Below are positions 34,868 through 45,900 of a stretch of DNA of 64,000 bases, one piece after another; the stretch's first letter is position 1; each line of letters opens with the position of its first letter. The notes below the pieces were generated by a model. The model was not told the DNA's origin. It saw nothing but the letters and a program-made list of their open reading frames with translations, and made no database searches. The stretch comes from Pogostemon cablin (taxonomy: Eukaryota; Streptophyta; Magnoliopsida; Lamiales; Lamiaceae): positions 6,196,602 through 6,260,601 of the forward strand of contig CM042996.1 of the NCBI GenBank assembly GCA_023678885.1. Direction: 5' to 3'. A program made the translations under genes and the position numbers.

Positions 34868-36427
34868 GCTTTCAGTGGCATGTTGGGACATAGAATCTAT
34901 GTTTCGACCTTCTGCATGCATGGGGAAGTCCCCGTCATTGGCTACTCACATCATGGTCTGTTTAAGTCAGCTGCTATTTTCACGAATCGTACCACGAGTC
35001 AATCTTAGCAGCCGTACAACCCTATCACTCAAGCACCCGCTTTAGCTACTTTTCCCTTTAGGGCGTATGCAGCTTCCTTCCTATTCAACCTATTCAATAT
35101 CGGGAATCCGACTTAGCCACATTTATTAACAGATCTATTTCCACGTTCAGACTCTCTTTTCTTTGTTATTTCTTCATAAGTCCCTGTTCAGTTATTAAGA
35201 AAAGACTATAGCAACAAGAGCAACAGTAGGAACAGATAAGCATACTCCGTTTGGGATCTCCCCCGGAAATCCCTCTCTGGCCTATAGGTTAATTGCTTCC
35301 TAGTCATTAAAAGAAAGAAAATAAGAGCTCATTAGCAACATTAACAACAGGTCGATAGCTACATTAGAAACTGAAAGGATACTGTTCAAGCTTCCCACCC
35401 TTCACTCACTGATAGATAGATCCTTACACTCCATATTAAGGAAAAAGTGAACAACAATAGCTACAGATTAACTAAACAGATCTAGCAACAGTTCGGTAGC
35501 AACAATAGGATTAGTAAAACATTATATGCTCAGGCTTATACCCAATAATCCCTCACAAAAATATTAGATGCTTAAGATCCCTATGAATTAGAATAGTAAA
35601 GGAAACAGTAGCTACACTTGAAGAAGAGATTAGCTACAAAGACAGATCTAGCTACATCCGCTTTAGCAACAGTAGATACTGGAAACAATAAAAAGGATAT
35701 CGATCGGGCATCTCACTCGAGATTCCCTTTCTTACTTGTAAGGTAGATCCTTAGACTACCAGTTAACCAATAAGCTAAAGGAGCGATTAGCAACTAATAT
35801 AGATCTAGCAACAACACCTTTTAGGAACATTAAAGCTACCTCCATTCGGGCTGCCCGACTAGGGTATCCCTCTCTCACTTAGAGTTCAATGTTTATATTT
35901 CCTATAATTTAATAAGTGACAGTCGAGAACACCTTATCCTGGTAGGATAGACCCTGGGAAAGGCTACAAGAAGGCGGCTGTCAAGCCTATACAAAGGAGC
36001 AAGAATGCCGAGAGTATCTACTTCAGCAAGACATAATAAATAGTCTGCTTATAGATAAGTCAGGAAGGGAAAGGCCCTCCCTGACATGCTATGATGGAAA
36101 CATTAGAGACAAACGGGTAAATCCAAGGTTGAACGACTCCCAGGATCGCGCCAACATAAACTCTAAACTCGGGGCCTCAAACCAAATGTCATTCTATTAT
36201 AGTTACACTAAGCGTATGAATGAGCACTGTTCAAGCGAGGCTCTCTCTATCTTATCGGAGATACTCTTTTTATTTGAAATGTATTTTACACTTTCCTGCA
36301 TCGGAAATAGTAATAATAGTTGTCGAATAATCGATAGATTCACTACCCGAGATTCCTTCTCTTACTGTAAGATGCTCCTCAACTACTTCCTATATAGGTA
36401 AAAAAAAATTAAATTCACAACTATCCT

Positions 36428-36465
36428 TCTATCGGGAGCTCTAAACTGTAAATAATAAGTCTATC
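36428..36465 (+). repeat. 38-base direct repeat, unit 1
   Basis: 'tctatcgggagctctaaact' and the following 18 bases are repeated exactly at 36517-36554, 89 bases apart. Confidence 0.85.
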
Positions 36466-36516
36466 TGAGGTTCCCGTGGCAGGTGAGTAGACTCTAGAGA
36501 TTTAGTCCTCTGTAAG

Positions 36517-36554
36517 TCTATCGGGAGCTCTAAACTGTAAATAATAAGTCTATC
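36517..36554 (+). repeat. 38-base direct repeat, unit 2
   Basis: Exact copy of 36428-36465. Confidence 0.85.
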
Positions 36555-37007
36555 AGCTTCCATACTAAAGGCATTCAAATCATTTGAATGGATAATATCA
36601 TTTACGAGCGCTCCAAGAGCTTAGAATACTAGTTCATCTTCTTTGAAGGGCTTAACCACAACCCTCATATATGGACATTTTTCACCTAATCTAACTAATA
36701 AATTATAGTTTAATTTCAATTTATCGGCTTCTGAAGAAGAGAGAGTGAGACTAAGCGGAGAAAATAGATACCGACCTGAAATCACTTGATCTTGTATATT
36801 TGTAACATCTAAGGAATTTTACTCGAAATGTTCAGGACATAATGAATAGATAAATCGATTTTATTACTGAGATTGTCCAAACTACATAAATGATGACATC
36901 TGATATTACCATATCTTAATCTTAGACTAGAAGTATAAACTAAACGACTTGAGTTGTTTTTAATAATCATAATTTTATGAGCTAATAATATTGATATCGG
37001 AGGAAGG

Positions 37008-37736
37008 ATGAAAAAGAAAATTAATTATTCTACTAATAGAAGAAGAAGAGTATGTGATATTCATAGTTTGATATATGAGATAGAAAAGGCTTTTGCATCT
37101 CTAAAAGATTTAGCAAGTGATCATCGTGGTTGTGTTTATGAACTAACAAATAATGATTTGAATTTGATAAAAGAGTAACTTCTCTCAGGAAATTATACTT
37201 TCACTCCATTGATATTAAATAATTCATGTTCTTCTTTGATAGATCTTGAGGCTACTCTTGAAGATGAATTGGTGCTTTATTCACTTGCTATACAACTCTG
37301 GATTAAATTACGTCAATCTTCTTATTTTTTAAAATCGTGCTATAGTGCGTATTCATCAAAAAGTATAGAGTTTATGCCTTTATTCATTGAAATGGGAAAT
37401 TGGAATGGTTTAGAATCAATTCTTTTTAATGATTGCGCAGAATCTGTTGTTCATTTCTTTAGGGAGAGACTATTAGAAAAAGTGAAAGCAATAGTGAATA
37501 AGGATATATTTAGACTGATTGAGTCTTTTTGCAACTTACATATTTTAAATGATGCTGGTGATGACTACTCGAAGAAAACAGGAATACCTCCTTTTATGGA
37601 TCTAGATGATGTTTTATTCAATATAATTTTGGACGATATAGATAATGATCTTGAAGTGAAATTGCCTAATATTCAATATGTGTGCTTTCAGCAGCCTTTT
37701 ACTGATATATTCAATATGTATAAATGTATTAATTAA
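37008..37736 (+). pseudogene. AT-rich reverse-transcriptase-like pseudogene
   Basis: A single frame starts at ATG 37008, is broken by one TAA at 37176 (codon 57) and ends at 37736 (242 codons). Codon and base use are much richer in A and T than the surroundings. The N-terminal part ends in LLSGNYTFTPL, typical of the fingers entry of group II intron and organellar reverse transcriptases. The C-terminal part KKTGIPP then VLFNIILDDIDNDLE resembles the motif around GIPQG and the following helix of those enzymes. The catalytic Tyr-Ala-Asp-Asp motif is expected soon after; the sequence there (YVCFQQPFTDIF) lacks it. It is an inactive remnant of a mitochondrial, plasmid or intron-type reverse transcriptase. 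The family call is from recall. Confidence 0.5.
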
Positions 37737-38546
37737 TTAATGAGATTTTCATCAAAAATTCCTCGCACACTACGCTCCTGAATGCCTTTAAAACTACCTC
37801 AGTTCGAGTCAAGCCTATGTGACCAATGCACTTATGCTGCCTTCACTCCAAATTTCAAAGAAGCTCGGGACGAGAGGGTATCGGTATAAAAAAGAAAACC
37901 AATGTTTAGAAAGATTGCAACCAGTGAAACTAAGAGCCCATTATCTCTATACCACTTATAACTTCAAGTGTGTTGCGCAGTGGAATTTTCATTTCACCAG
38001 AAAGGGATTCGGATCAAGAGAGTAAAGTGACTTTGGGGCTTGGCTATGGGCCATTTTCGGCAAGATATACGGGGGTTGGAAAGAAAGTCCACTCATCAGC
38101 ATGCCTTTCTCCAAGTGATGAAGACAAGACTGTAACCACAAATTGATGTGATTCATTTAATGAAAAGGAAGATCCTACATCGTTTTGGCTTGCCTGCGAC
38201 TATCACACCAAGGGGCCATGTTCACCAACTAGCACTCACATAGAAGAAAGATCGTCGGGAGGAACGAAAGGAACAATGGGCAGGAATTGAGAGCCAAGAC
38301 CTATGGGTTTATCCATTAAGGCTACGTAGCGGGAATTCGAAAACCCAGTGGTCCGTTAGAGCTTAAAGAGATAATAGATACCTAGTGTATGTGGTGAAGA
38401 GTATATGGATAAAACATAAGACTAGGGACACTTGCATACATATTTGGTCTTTACGAGAAGACCCTATAAGTGAAGTAAAGGAGTTAGAGGGCTAACCTTC
38501 AAAAGACTCTTTCTGCAAGGAAATGACATAATTATTTATAATGAGT
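37737..38546. other. No recognisable gene
   Basis: A 68-codon frame at 37819-38025 has no recognisable product. Nothing else stands out. Confidence 0.4.
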
Positions 38547-38916
38547 TTAAGAAAAATTCATCCAATTTTTGTTCTTGAAATCTTGATGAAGGGTCAATAC
38601 TCTATTAAAATCTCGATCTGCCAGATTGTATGCTATCCTTGGGTAGACATAGGACGCTACTTTTCCAGCATATAGGTTACCTGAGATTCCTCCCAAGCAC
38701 GCTTCCCTTGGATTCCTCATCATTTTCTCAAAAGTTGGTAATATCGATTGGTGAATCGATTCCTTCTTTGAACATTGCCTTGATGAGAATTCTGATGGCC
38801 CCAATGTGGATCCATGACATCATGCGGGCAACCTCCCGGTCAAGCCTATTGAGTTCCTTTTTGACTTCATCAATAGGGACTAACTGCATTTCCATCACAT
38901 TTCCCGTGAGATACAT
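38547..38916 (-). pseudogene. Plant pararetrovirus movement-protein-like remnant
   Basis: Two overlapping minus-strand frames, 38916-38728 and 38804-38547, together resemble the conserved core of the 30K-superfamily movement protein that plant caulimovirids use to pass through plasmodesmata. The first frame has the Leu/Arg-rich helix and the Trp-Ile-His-Gly-Ala region; the second has the Gly-Asn-Leu and Tyr-Pro region that follows in such proteins. A frameshift separates the two and the coat, protease and reverse transcriptase parts are absent. It probably arrived through nuclear DNA carrying endogenous viral copies. The assignment is from pattern recall. Confidence 0.45.
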
Positions 38917-39536
38917 GGGGATTGCAATTTCCCCTTCTGTCTCCTTGTAGATGATGTGATGCTATCTTTTTCTAAAGTTGAGAAATCGCTCTAGTTTTCC
39001 CACTGTGAATCCATCGTATAGATGGAGCATTGGAGATACAACACGAGCTAGACCAATTTATTTCCTCCTTTAATAATACTAGAGCGGCGAGATTGGATTA
39101 TTTAATTGGACTTTCAGACAGACTTCATCTTGATCATTCAAATGTTTAACGTCTGAATGCCATATGGGAGGGAATGCAACTCTTAGCAGCCCAAGAGTCG
39201 GAGTTCAAAAAGGGGCCTTAGCTGGGGATGCCCTGGTGGATTTCATCAATGAATAGGATCGGCAGCAGGGTTAGGCAATTGCATTATTCGCTTTAATGAT
39301 GACATTTTTGATCTCATTTGTATTATGAGAAGGATTGGTGCACAACTCGACTTTCCTTTGCTGCGGAGGTCAAACTGCTTACACAAGACTAGCGGTGTCC
39401 TTTGCTTCCAAACATTGTTACTTTTGTGCTCTTACTAGTGGTCAGAGTTCTGGCCTTTAGTCTACTTACAAATGCTGCTCTCTCATTGGATTCTATTCTA
39501 TCTTTTGCTACTGGCGTCTAGGACTGCCCTCTTTCG
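38917..39536. other. No recognisable gene
   Basis: Nothing assignable on either strand. Confidence 0.4.
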
Positions 39537-40286
39537 TTGAGGTTTCAGCTCCCCATACAACTGCTCTTCCTCTCAGCATTAATAGAATATAGGGAACGTG
39601 CTATTCTCTCTTCTGCTCTTCTTATCCCCACAATTCTAATTTATCTCAATATAATAGAGTTGAATCATGAATGGGGATTCAAATACCTCTATTGGATTCT
39701 CCCTCCAATGGAGGGAGGGTTGGCGCTTTTCTTTTATTAAGCGGCCAAAAGTAGAAGAGAGCACGTTCTCAGTGCGGCTCTATATAGTTTTAGTATCTTA
39801 TTAGGCTACTTTGTAGTTAGCGGGGCTAAGGCCTTTTACCCCGTCTTTCTCCAATTATTAGGCCTCACTTTCCTTTTATTAATAATATGTGTCCTTCTCG
39901 TTTTCACCAATGGGAATATCCACACTTGGGATAAATTTAAAGATGACTTTTTTGCTATTCTCATTGAAGGCAAACTTATCTATGTATTAGTATTTTTAGC
40001 ATCCCTATGGGGTATTTTGAGCTTTTTTGAGCCCAGTGCCCTTGACCAACCCGAAGTTGTCTTTGACCAACTCGAGTGGGTCAAGGTCTCGGTGGGCACC
40101 CTAAATATGCCAATAGTATTTTGCTCCTCTTTTCTCTTTTTATTTGAGAAGTTGGAGCAGGGGAAGCCCAAAGAAGACCAAAAAAATGGGGACTCGGAAG
40201 AGAAGGAAAAGGAGAAAGAGGAAGAAGACATTCCGGGGGCAAGAAAGCCCAGAGTCCACTTGATCAATTTTCGATTCTTCCACTAA
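39537..40286 (+). pseudogene. Broken multi-pass membrane protein frame (about 250 codons), unknown
   Basis: One frame runs from after a TAG at 39519 to a TAA at 40284, with a single internal TAA at 39738. It has no ATG at its head; a TTG at 39537 is the first start-like codon. The product has about seven hydrophobic segments (for example ILSSALLIPTILIYLNII near residue 24, then LGLTFLLLIICVLLVF and LIYVLVFLASLWGILSFF) and a charged tail rich in Glu and Lys (residues 205-237). The layout suggests an integral membrane protein with a soluble C-terminal tail. I do not recognise the family. The sustained hydrophobic pattern across the stop argues for a decayed gene. Confidence 0.45.
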
Positions 40287-43200
40287 GGAAGCAGGACAGA
40301 AAAGTAAGGCACGAAGAGGTGAACATAAGGTTTAGGCTTGAGTACGCATGTTTAGCGTGCTCTATAGTATAGTTAAGGTCCTTTTCTCTTTTTGTTTAGT
40401 ACGTGTCTTGGGTGAAGAATGAAGTTATTCTTTTCTTTCTCGAAATTACGTATATATATAAGGGATAAGATCCTAGCTCACCAGCTCCTTAGCACTAGCA
40501 AACTACTGCAAAAGCAGCAAACCAAAGGTAGATCTCGAAATCACTCATCGATCGCATAGCCATTGCCCGTAAAGGTTCCGGTAGCGCGTAGCAAGTGGAA
40601 CTCATGCAACTATTCTTTTATTTATTGGAAGGCAGCAGGGAAAAAATGAATCTTTCATTGAAAGGTCTAAGAATATAAAGCTGTGAACCCTATCAAACAA
40701 TTGACCACTTTCGAACAGAGTCTACTGCCACAAGTGCAACTCAAATGGAAGTTTATTAGTGAAAAAAGGGTTGGTAACTTTGCCTGCTATAGCCGATTCA
40801 ACTTTCTAGATCTGCAGTTCATTCTGTGAATGGAACTCATCGAGCTACCTTTATTTATGCTGTTTTGGTGGATGAATTCCAAGTCCTCCCCTCTAGGTGC
40901 TCTAGAAAGACTAAAATCATACCCAAGACCTTTAAGGGGATCCGAACTAGCTCGAGAATTCAGTATTCAATCGCCAAATACTTATATGTCTGATGTCGAC
41001 CTCTCAAAATAGCCTTTATTCTAGTCCTTTCTTTCGACTGCTCACACGCGGGTAAGTGGCACGTGGTCTGGCTTGGGACTACCGATAATCCACATTTGCC
41101 CCATGGGGAGTTGAACAAAGCGAAATCGAGAGAGAGGTTTTTTCCTTGAGAGTCAGGACTGCACCAGCTACCTAACCTTGAGCTTGACTTCGCTAACTGG
41201 TAGTCGAGAAGGTAGAATACCCTCCTAGCAAGGAAGAGAGAATAAAGAAGAGGAATCCCCTATGGAGAAAAAATGCATACTATTTCAGCTGTTGGAGTCA
41301 TTAATTCAGTTTACTTTGGGAAGTGGTCTCCATATCCATTTGACTATCTATCTAGGTTGAACCCCTTTCTCGTGATGAAAGAAGCTGGGCTAATGCTTAT
41401 CAAACACATTTCTGACCTATTTTATCAAGTCTGAGTATAGAATAAGGTCCAGTCCTATCAAGCAAGGTAAGGAGGCGAGACAGAAGGGTAGATCTATTAT
41501 GAGTAGGCATTTCTTCGCTTCTATCCTCCAGGTAAAGAGTCTATCTTACTCCTATTAGAAAAGGGATTCATTTCCACTTTTTTCATCTACGTAACCTACG
41601 TATAAGAAAGATTTGATAATACTCTAATAAGATTCATTATTATGAATGATAGGTAGTACTTTTTCGAGTAAACTTTCCCTCATTATATAAGCAATCGATA
41701 GGTACCTATTTCATGGAACAAACATTAAACAATAAGACGAAGATCTTCCAAACAACAGATTCTTGGCGTAAAGCCAGAAAAGGGGAAGCTTCTGGTAGAA
41801 CAAGTTTTTCTGGAGATGTCCTTTCCTCTTCACTTAGTTCTCTTTCTTGTGCCGAATCGGACTCCCCGACCTCCTAGTTTCCCAAGAAATAGCCATAGCC
41901 TTTCAGAGGTATGTTGGGATAAAAACTCCTTTCTAAGGACTAATGGTACCACTCTCTGTCTTCTGTCTGCAGTGTTTGCTGTCGATTCCAAGTGCTCAAC
42001 CCCAACGCAGGCCGGCATGAGAAGTTCTATCTGGCATGCTCGATATCGTTTAGAAATCGGCTATTTTCCAAGGTAAATCAGGCTCCGGCTAAGCCAAGCT
42101 AGAGTTCAATGAGATTTAAACTGGCACAGAATCTTAAGACAATGCTTCGTACATGTCAGTTGTAGAGAAGAAAAGGTCTCATAGCCGGTCTTCGATATCA
42201 AGTAACTAGACTCCGTGGAAGTAGCAATGCTCGATTTAAGGCCTCTGTACGAGTATTAATAGCTTGGTCCTTTAAGCAGGTTCTTCGTCAATAGGAGAAG
42301 CACCAGAAGCAGTATGTATTATTGGGTCGATTAGTTGGTTCCTTTGCCAAACCATGCCCTCTTGATGAAGGGTAGAAATACCCCAGGAACTTCAGAAGGC
42401 GTCTAATGTGTGTTCTCTGGAATCGATCTATTTTGAGCGGGGCTGGGCAGGATTGAATTCTCCGCAAGTTCAGAAGAAAAAAAGGCAAGTTAAAAGTTAG
42501 GATAAGTCAATTCTGCAAGTAAAAAAGAAAAAGAAGAACCAGAAGTCGAAACATGACCTTTGGTAGAGGTCTTACGCGGAAGTGATAGTATAGCACACTC
42601 TCAGATTAGGGGTAGCCCTTATCGGAGCACAAAAGACTCTATTTTTGAATATATAGTAGAAGTAGCTGCCCTAGCTCCTTGCTCTCGCTACTACAAGTCA
42701 AAGCCATTCTGGGAAAGTTTTACTTTCTTCTTTCTTTATATACTATAAAAGACTATACTAAATAAGACTTGGACGAGAAAAGTCAGATTGAGAACTATGA
42801 ATAGTAGGAATAGTCTAAAGTAGTGGTAAACTAGAAGAAGAGTCAAAGACTTGATCCTAGCCGCTGATTGATGGAGACAATGTGGGACCTCGTGCTCAGC
42901 CGGTTGCTACCCTAAAGGTTTCTATCCCTCAAAAGCTACACCTAACTTCAATCCTATATCTAGTCAACTTCTATATTACCAACTGCCGCACAGCCACAAG
43001 CGAAGTACGACACCTATTTGATATTGATGTACTAAGGCACTCTGTTGACCTCCTTCCTATTGGCTCCCCCCTTTTGACTTATCTAGTCTATTCCTTATTA
43101 CTAGCCTCTTATGCTATTTAGTGTTAGCGCGCACTGTAGGGAAATGCTCCACTATCTTTTGCATGCTTACGACGTGAGCCAACCGGGCTCTTCCTGAGAT

Positions 43201-43376
43201 GAATTACTTTGATGGAACATCTCCTACTATGAAGAAGAATATCATATAAAAATAGAATGGGAACTTACGGCCGATGAATAGCATTAATAGGGGACTGGCC
43301 CCTCTTGTCTAGGTCCTTCCCAGCTGCTAAAGTAAAGGAAAAAGAGGTCAAGGAGTCTTCAGATTTACCCGCTACG
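40287..43376. other. No recognisable gene
   Basis: About 3 kb with only short unrelated open stretches. The longest frames, at 41816-42076 and 42882-43121, show no family resemblance. A TA dinucleotide run lies at 40452-40462. Confidence 0.4.
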
Positions 43377-43430
43377 CCCCGTTCATCTTCGACGCAAGAG
43401 CGCTCGATCAGTGAGCTATTACACACTCTT
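43377..43430 (-). rRNA. rrn23: Internal scrap of plastid 23S rRNA
   Basis: The minus strand reads 'aagagtgtgtaatagctcac' then 'tgatcgagcgctcttgcg' and 'gaagatgaacgggg', which matches the plastid 23S rRNA about 1,100 bases from its 5' end, not the mitochondrial 26S form. Only about 54 bases are kept. It lies about 100 bases before the plastid rpoB block. Confidence 0.75.
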
Positions 43431-43529
43431 CCAATCCTGTAGTTATTGTTACTACTGAGCTTTTCTATTCTACCTTTTTAGGAAGGAAGCAAGAAGTTGA
43501 CAGCAACACTTGGTGAATTCTATCAAGAA

Positions 43530-44996
43530 TGCGGGGGAAAGATCATTTATATAGATACAGACAATATACTTTTCTCGGGGAATGGAGATACTCTAAGCAT
43601 TTCATTAGTTATGTATCAATGTTCCAACAAAAATACTTGTATGCATCAAAAACCCAGTTTCGGCGGGGTAAAATCATTAAAAATGGACAAATTTTAGCAG
43701 ACGGTGCTGCTATGGTTGGTGGCGAACTTGCTTTGGGGAAAAACATATTAGTAGCTTATATGCCGTGGGAAGGTTACAATTCTGAAGATGCGGTACTCAT
43801 TAGTGAGCGTTTAGTATATGAAGATATTTATACTTTTTTTTCACATACAGAAATATGAGATTCAGACGCATGTGACAAGTCAAGGCCCCGTGCTGGATCA
43901 CTAACGAAATACCGCATTTAGAGGCCAGTTTACTTCGCAAATTAGATAAAAATGGAATTGTGATGTTGGGATCTTGGGTAGAGACGGGTGATATTTTAGT
44001 AGGTAAATTAACGCCCCAAATGGTGAAAGAATCCTCGTATGCCCCAGAAGATAGATTGTTACGAGCTATACTCGGTATTCAGGTATCTACTTTAAAAAAA
44101 ACTTGTTTAAAACTCCCTATAGGTGGTAGGAGCCAGGTTATTGATGTGAGGTGGATCCAGAAAAGATGAGGTTCTAATTATAATCCAGAAATGATTCGTG
44201 TATATATTTCACAGAAATACAAAATCAAAGTAGGCGATAAAGTAGCTGGAAGACACGGAAATAAAGGTATCATTTAAATAATTTTGCCTAGACAGGATAT
44301 GCCTTATCTGCAAGATGGAAGACCTGTCGATATGGTCTTCAATCCATTAGGAGTACCTTCACGAATGAATGTAGGACAGATATTTGAATGTTCACTCGGG
44401 TTATCAAGGGGGTTGCTAGACAGACATTATCGAATAACACCTTTTGATGAGAGATATGAATAAGAAGTTTCCAGAAAACTAGTGTTTTCGGAATTATATG
44501 AAGCCAATAAGCAAACAATGAATCCATGGGTATTTGAACCCGAGTATCCAGGAAAAAGTAGAATATTTGATGGAAGGGCTGGGAGTCCTTTTGTACAACC
44601 CGTTATAATAGGAAAGCCTTACATCTTGAAATTGATTCATCAAGTTGATGATAAAATCCATGGACGTTCCAGTGGACATTATGCACTTGTTACACAATAA
44701 CCCCTTAGGGGAAGGGCAAAACAAGGGGGACAACGAGTAGGAGAAATGGACATTTGGGCTCTGGAAGGATTTGGTGTTGCTCATATTTTACAAGAGATGC
44801 TTACAACTAAATCTGATCATATTAGAGCGCGCCAAGAAGTACTTGGTACTACGATCATTGGAGGAATTATACCTAATCCCGAGGATGCTCCAGAATCATT
44901 TTGATTGTTGGTTCGAGAACTACGATCTTTAGTTCTGGAACTAAATCATTTCCTTATATCTGAGAAAAACTTCATATTAATAAGAAGGAAGCTTAA
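43530..44996 (+). pseudogene. rpoB: Plastid rpoB, 3' half, degenerate
   Basis: About 1.47 kb of the beta subunit of plastid-encoded RNA polymerase. In order: KIIYIDTDNILFSGNGDTLS, a frameshift near 43660, then ADGAAMVGGELALGKNILVA and YMPWEGYNSEDAVLISERLV, a TGA at 43856, MLGSWVETGDILVGKLTPQM near 43960, VAGRHGNKGI near 44240, NPLGVPSRMNVGQIFECSLG near 44340, FELYEANKQ region near 44490, IHQVDDKIHGRSSGHYALVT near 44640 and the C-terminal LLVRELRSL, ending at a TAA at 44994. Several stops and frameshifts abolish it. The conserved lysine and histidine region GRHGNKG is still readable. Confidence 0.93.
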
Positions 44997-45022
44997 TCAG
45001 AATAAATCCGAATTTGAATTCT

Positions 45023-45104
45023 ATAATCGATTGGCATAAACACCAACAACTCTGAATTGGATTCGTTTCTCCTCAACAAATAAGCGCTTGGGCCACTAAA
45101 ATCC
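45023..45104 (+). pseudogene. rpoC1: Plastid rpoC1, first codons
   Basis: Starts 26 bases after the rpoB stop, the normal plastid spacing. The start codon is ATA instead of ATG; the product then reads as IDWHKHQQL, stop, IGFVSPQQISAWATKI before the match ends. It shows that the rpoB block was transferred with the head of rpoC1. The tail of rpoC1 is 13 kb away at 31594. Confidence 0.85.
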
Positions 45105-45594
45105 CCCTTTAGCGGAGAAGGGTGAATTGTTATAAATAACCAAATATGATACTTGGGCTAAGGGTGAGAACATTTGTATTTAATTGCCTTTCATTGCCAA
45201 GTGGACACTCAAAGCTTTCTTCCAAGGATGCCAAAGGCATAAGGGACCTAATTCTTAAAGAAAGAGAAAGCTTATTCAATTTCGTTGGAAGACGTTCTTG
45301 AAAAAGATGAATTTTGATATCATGAGATAAGACTAAATGACATAGGGCATCAGGATGCTCAAAAATGACTTTCTCTAGCCAGAACTTTGAAGGGTTCCCC
45401 GCTAGCCTCTCTTTTTCACAGTTGGTGAAATACCTACCGATTTGTGGAGCTACGAGACTTCTTTGACTATTTTATTTCCCTTATGTAGATTATGATCTCT
45501 ATTAAAGGGATCTTGCTCTCTAGTATGTTCACTAGAGTAATCGAGTTAGATCCCTTCCCTGCGTGTATGGCTCCGTGATAGTAGCCGGGGAGTT

Positions 45595-45619
45595 CAGGTA
45601 GGGAATCAAAATCCCTACC
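45595..45619. other. Stem-loop, perfect 9-bp stem
   Basis: 'aggtaggga' pairs with 'tccctacct' across a 7-base loop (atcaaaa). Such hairpins can stabilise the 3' ends of plant mitochondrial transcripts, but no gene upstream is expressed as far as I can see. Confidence 0.55.
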
Positions 45620-45687
45620 TTCAGGCCCTTCAATCATTTCAGCTATTACGGAGCTTTGATCTCCTCTTCTATCTGGAGAAAGATATC

Positions 45688-45900
45688 ATGTCCATATATA
45701 GCCATTTCGGGCGTGGGTTACGGGATTACATTTTAGTGAGGGACTTCAGTGATTTCAAAGTCACTTTCGATTTCCTTACTTTATCCAATGGGTGGATTGG
45801 TTATTTCATAGTGACCATCTGCTTGGGAGTCGATATTATCGTTATGCCTATTTTCCTGGGAGCTGCGTTTGCGAGCTCGATATCAGTCATGAGTCATTGA
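45688..45900 (+). CDS. Unassigned ORF of 70 codons with membrane segments
   Basis: ATG-started. The N-terminal half is soluble; the C-terminal half contains a long hydrophobic stretch (YFIVTICLGVDIIVMPIFLG near residues 39-58) and a second short one. Small chimeric membrane ORFs of this kind occur in plant mitochondria, some linked to male sterility, but nothing here shows such a link. No family recognised. Confidence 0.25.
   Translation: MSIYSHFGRGLRDYILVRDFSDFKVTFDFLTLSNGWIGYFIVTICLGVDIIVMPIFLGAAFASSISVMSH

Larger units (their letters stand above)
34868..37007. other. No recognisable gene; diverged short repeats
   Basis: From about 35160 to 36420 short related blocks recur: 'agcaacaatag'- or 'agctacatt'-type runs alternate with 'gagattcc(ct)tctcttact' and 'taaggtagatccttagacta' blocks (35720-35765, 36345-36390 and looser copies near 35270, 35395 and 35860). 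They look like an old tandem array of units 130-170 bases long. A frame at 36129-36401 lies inside it and has no recognisable product. Confidence 0.45.
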
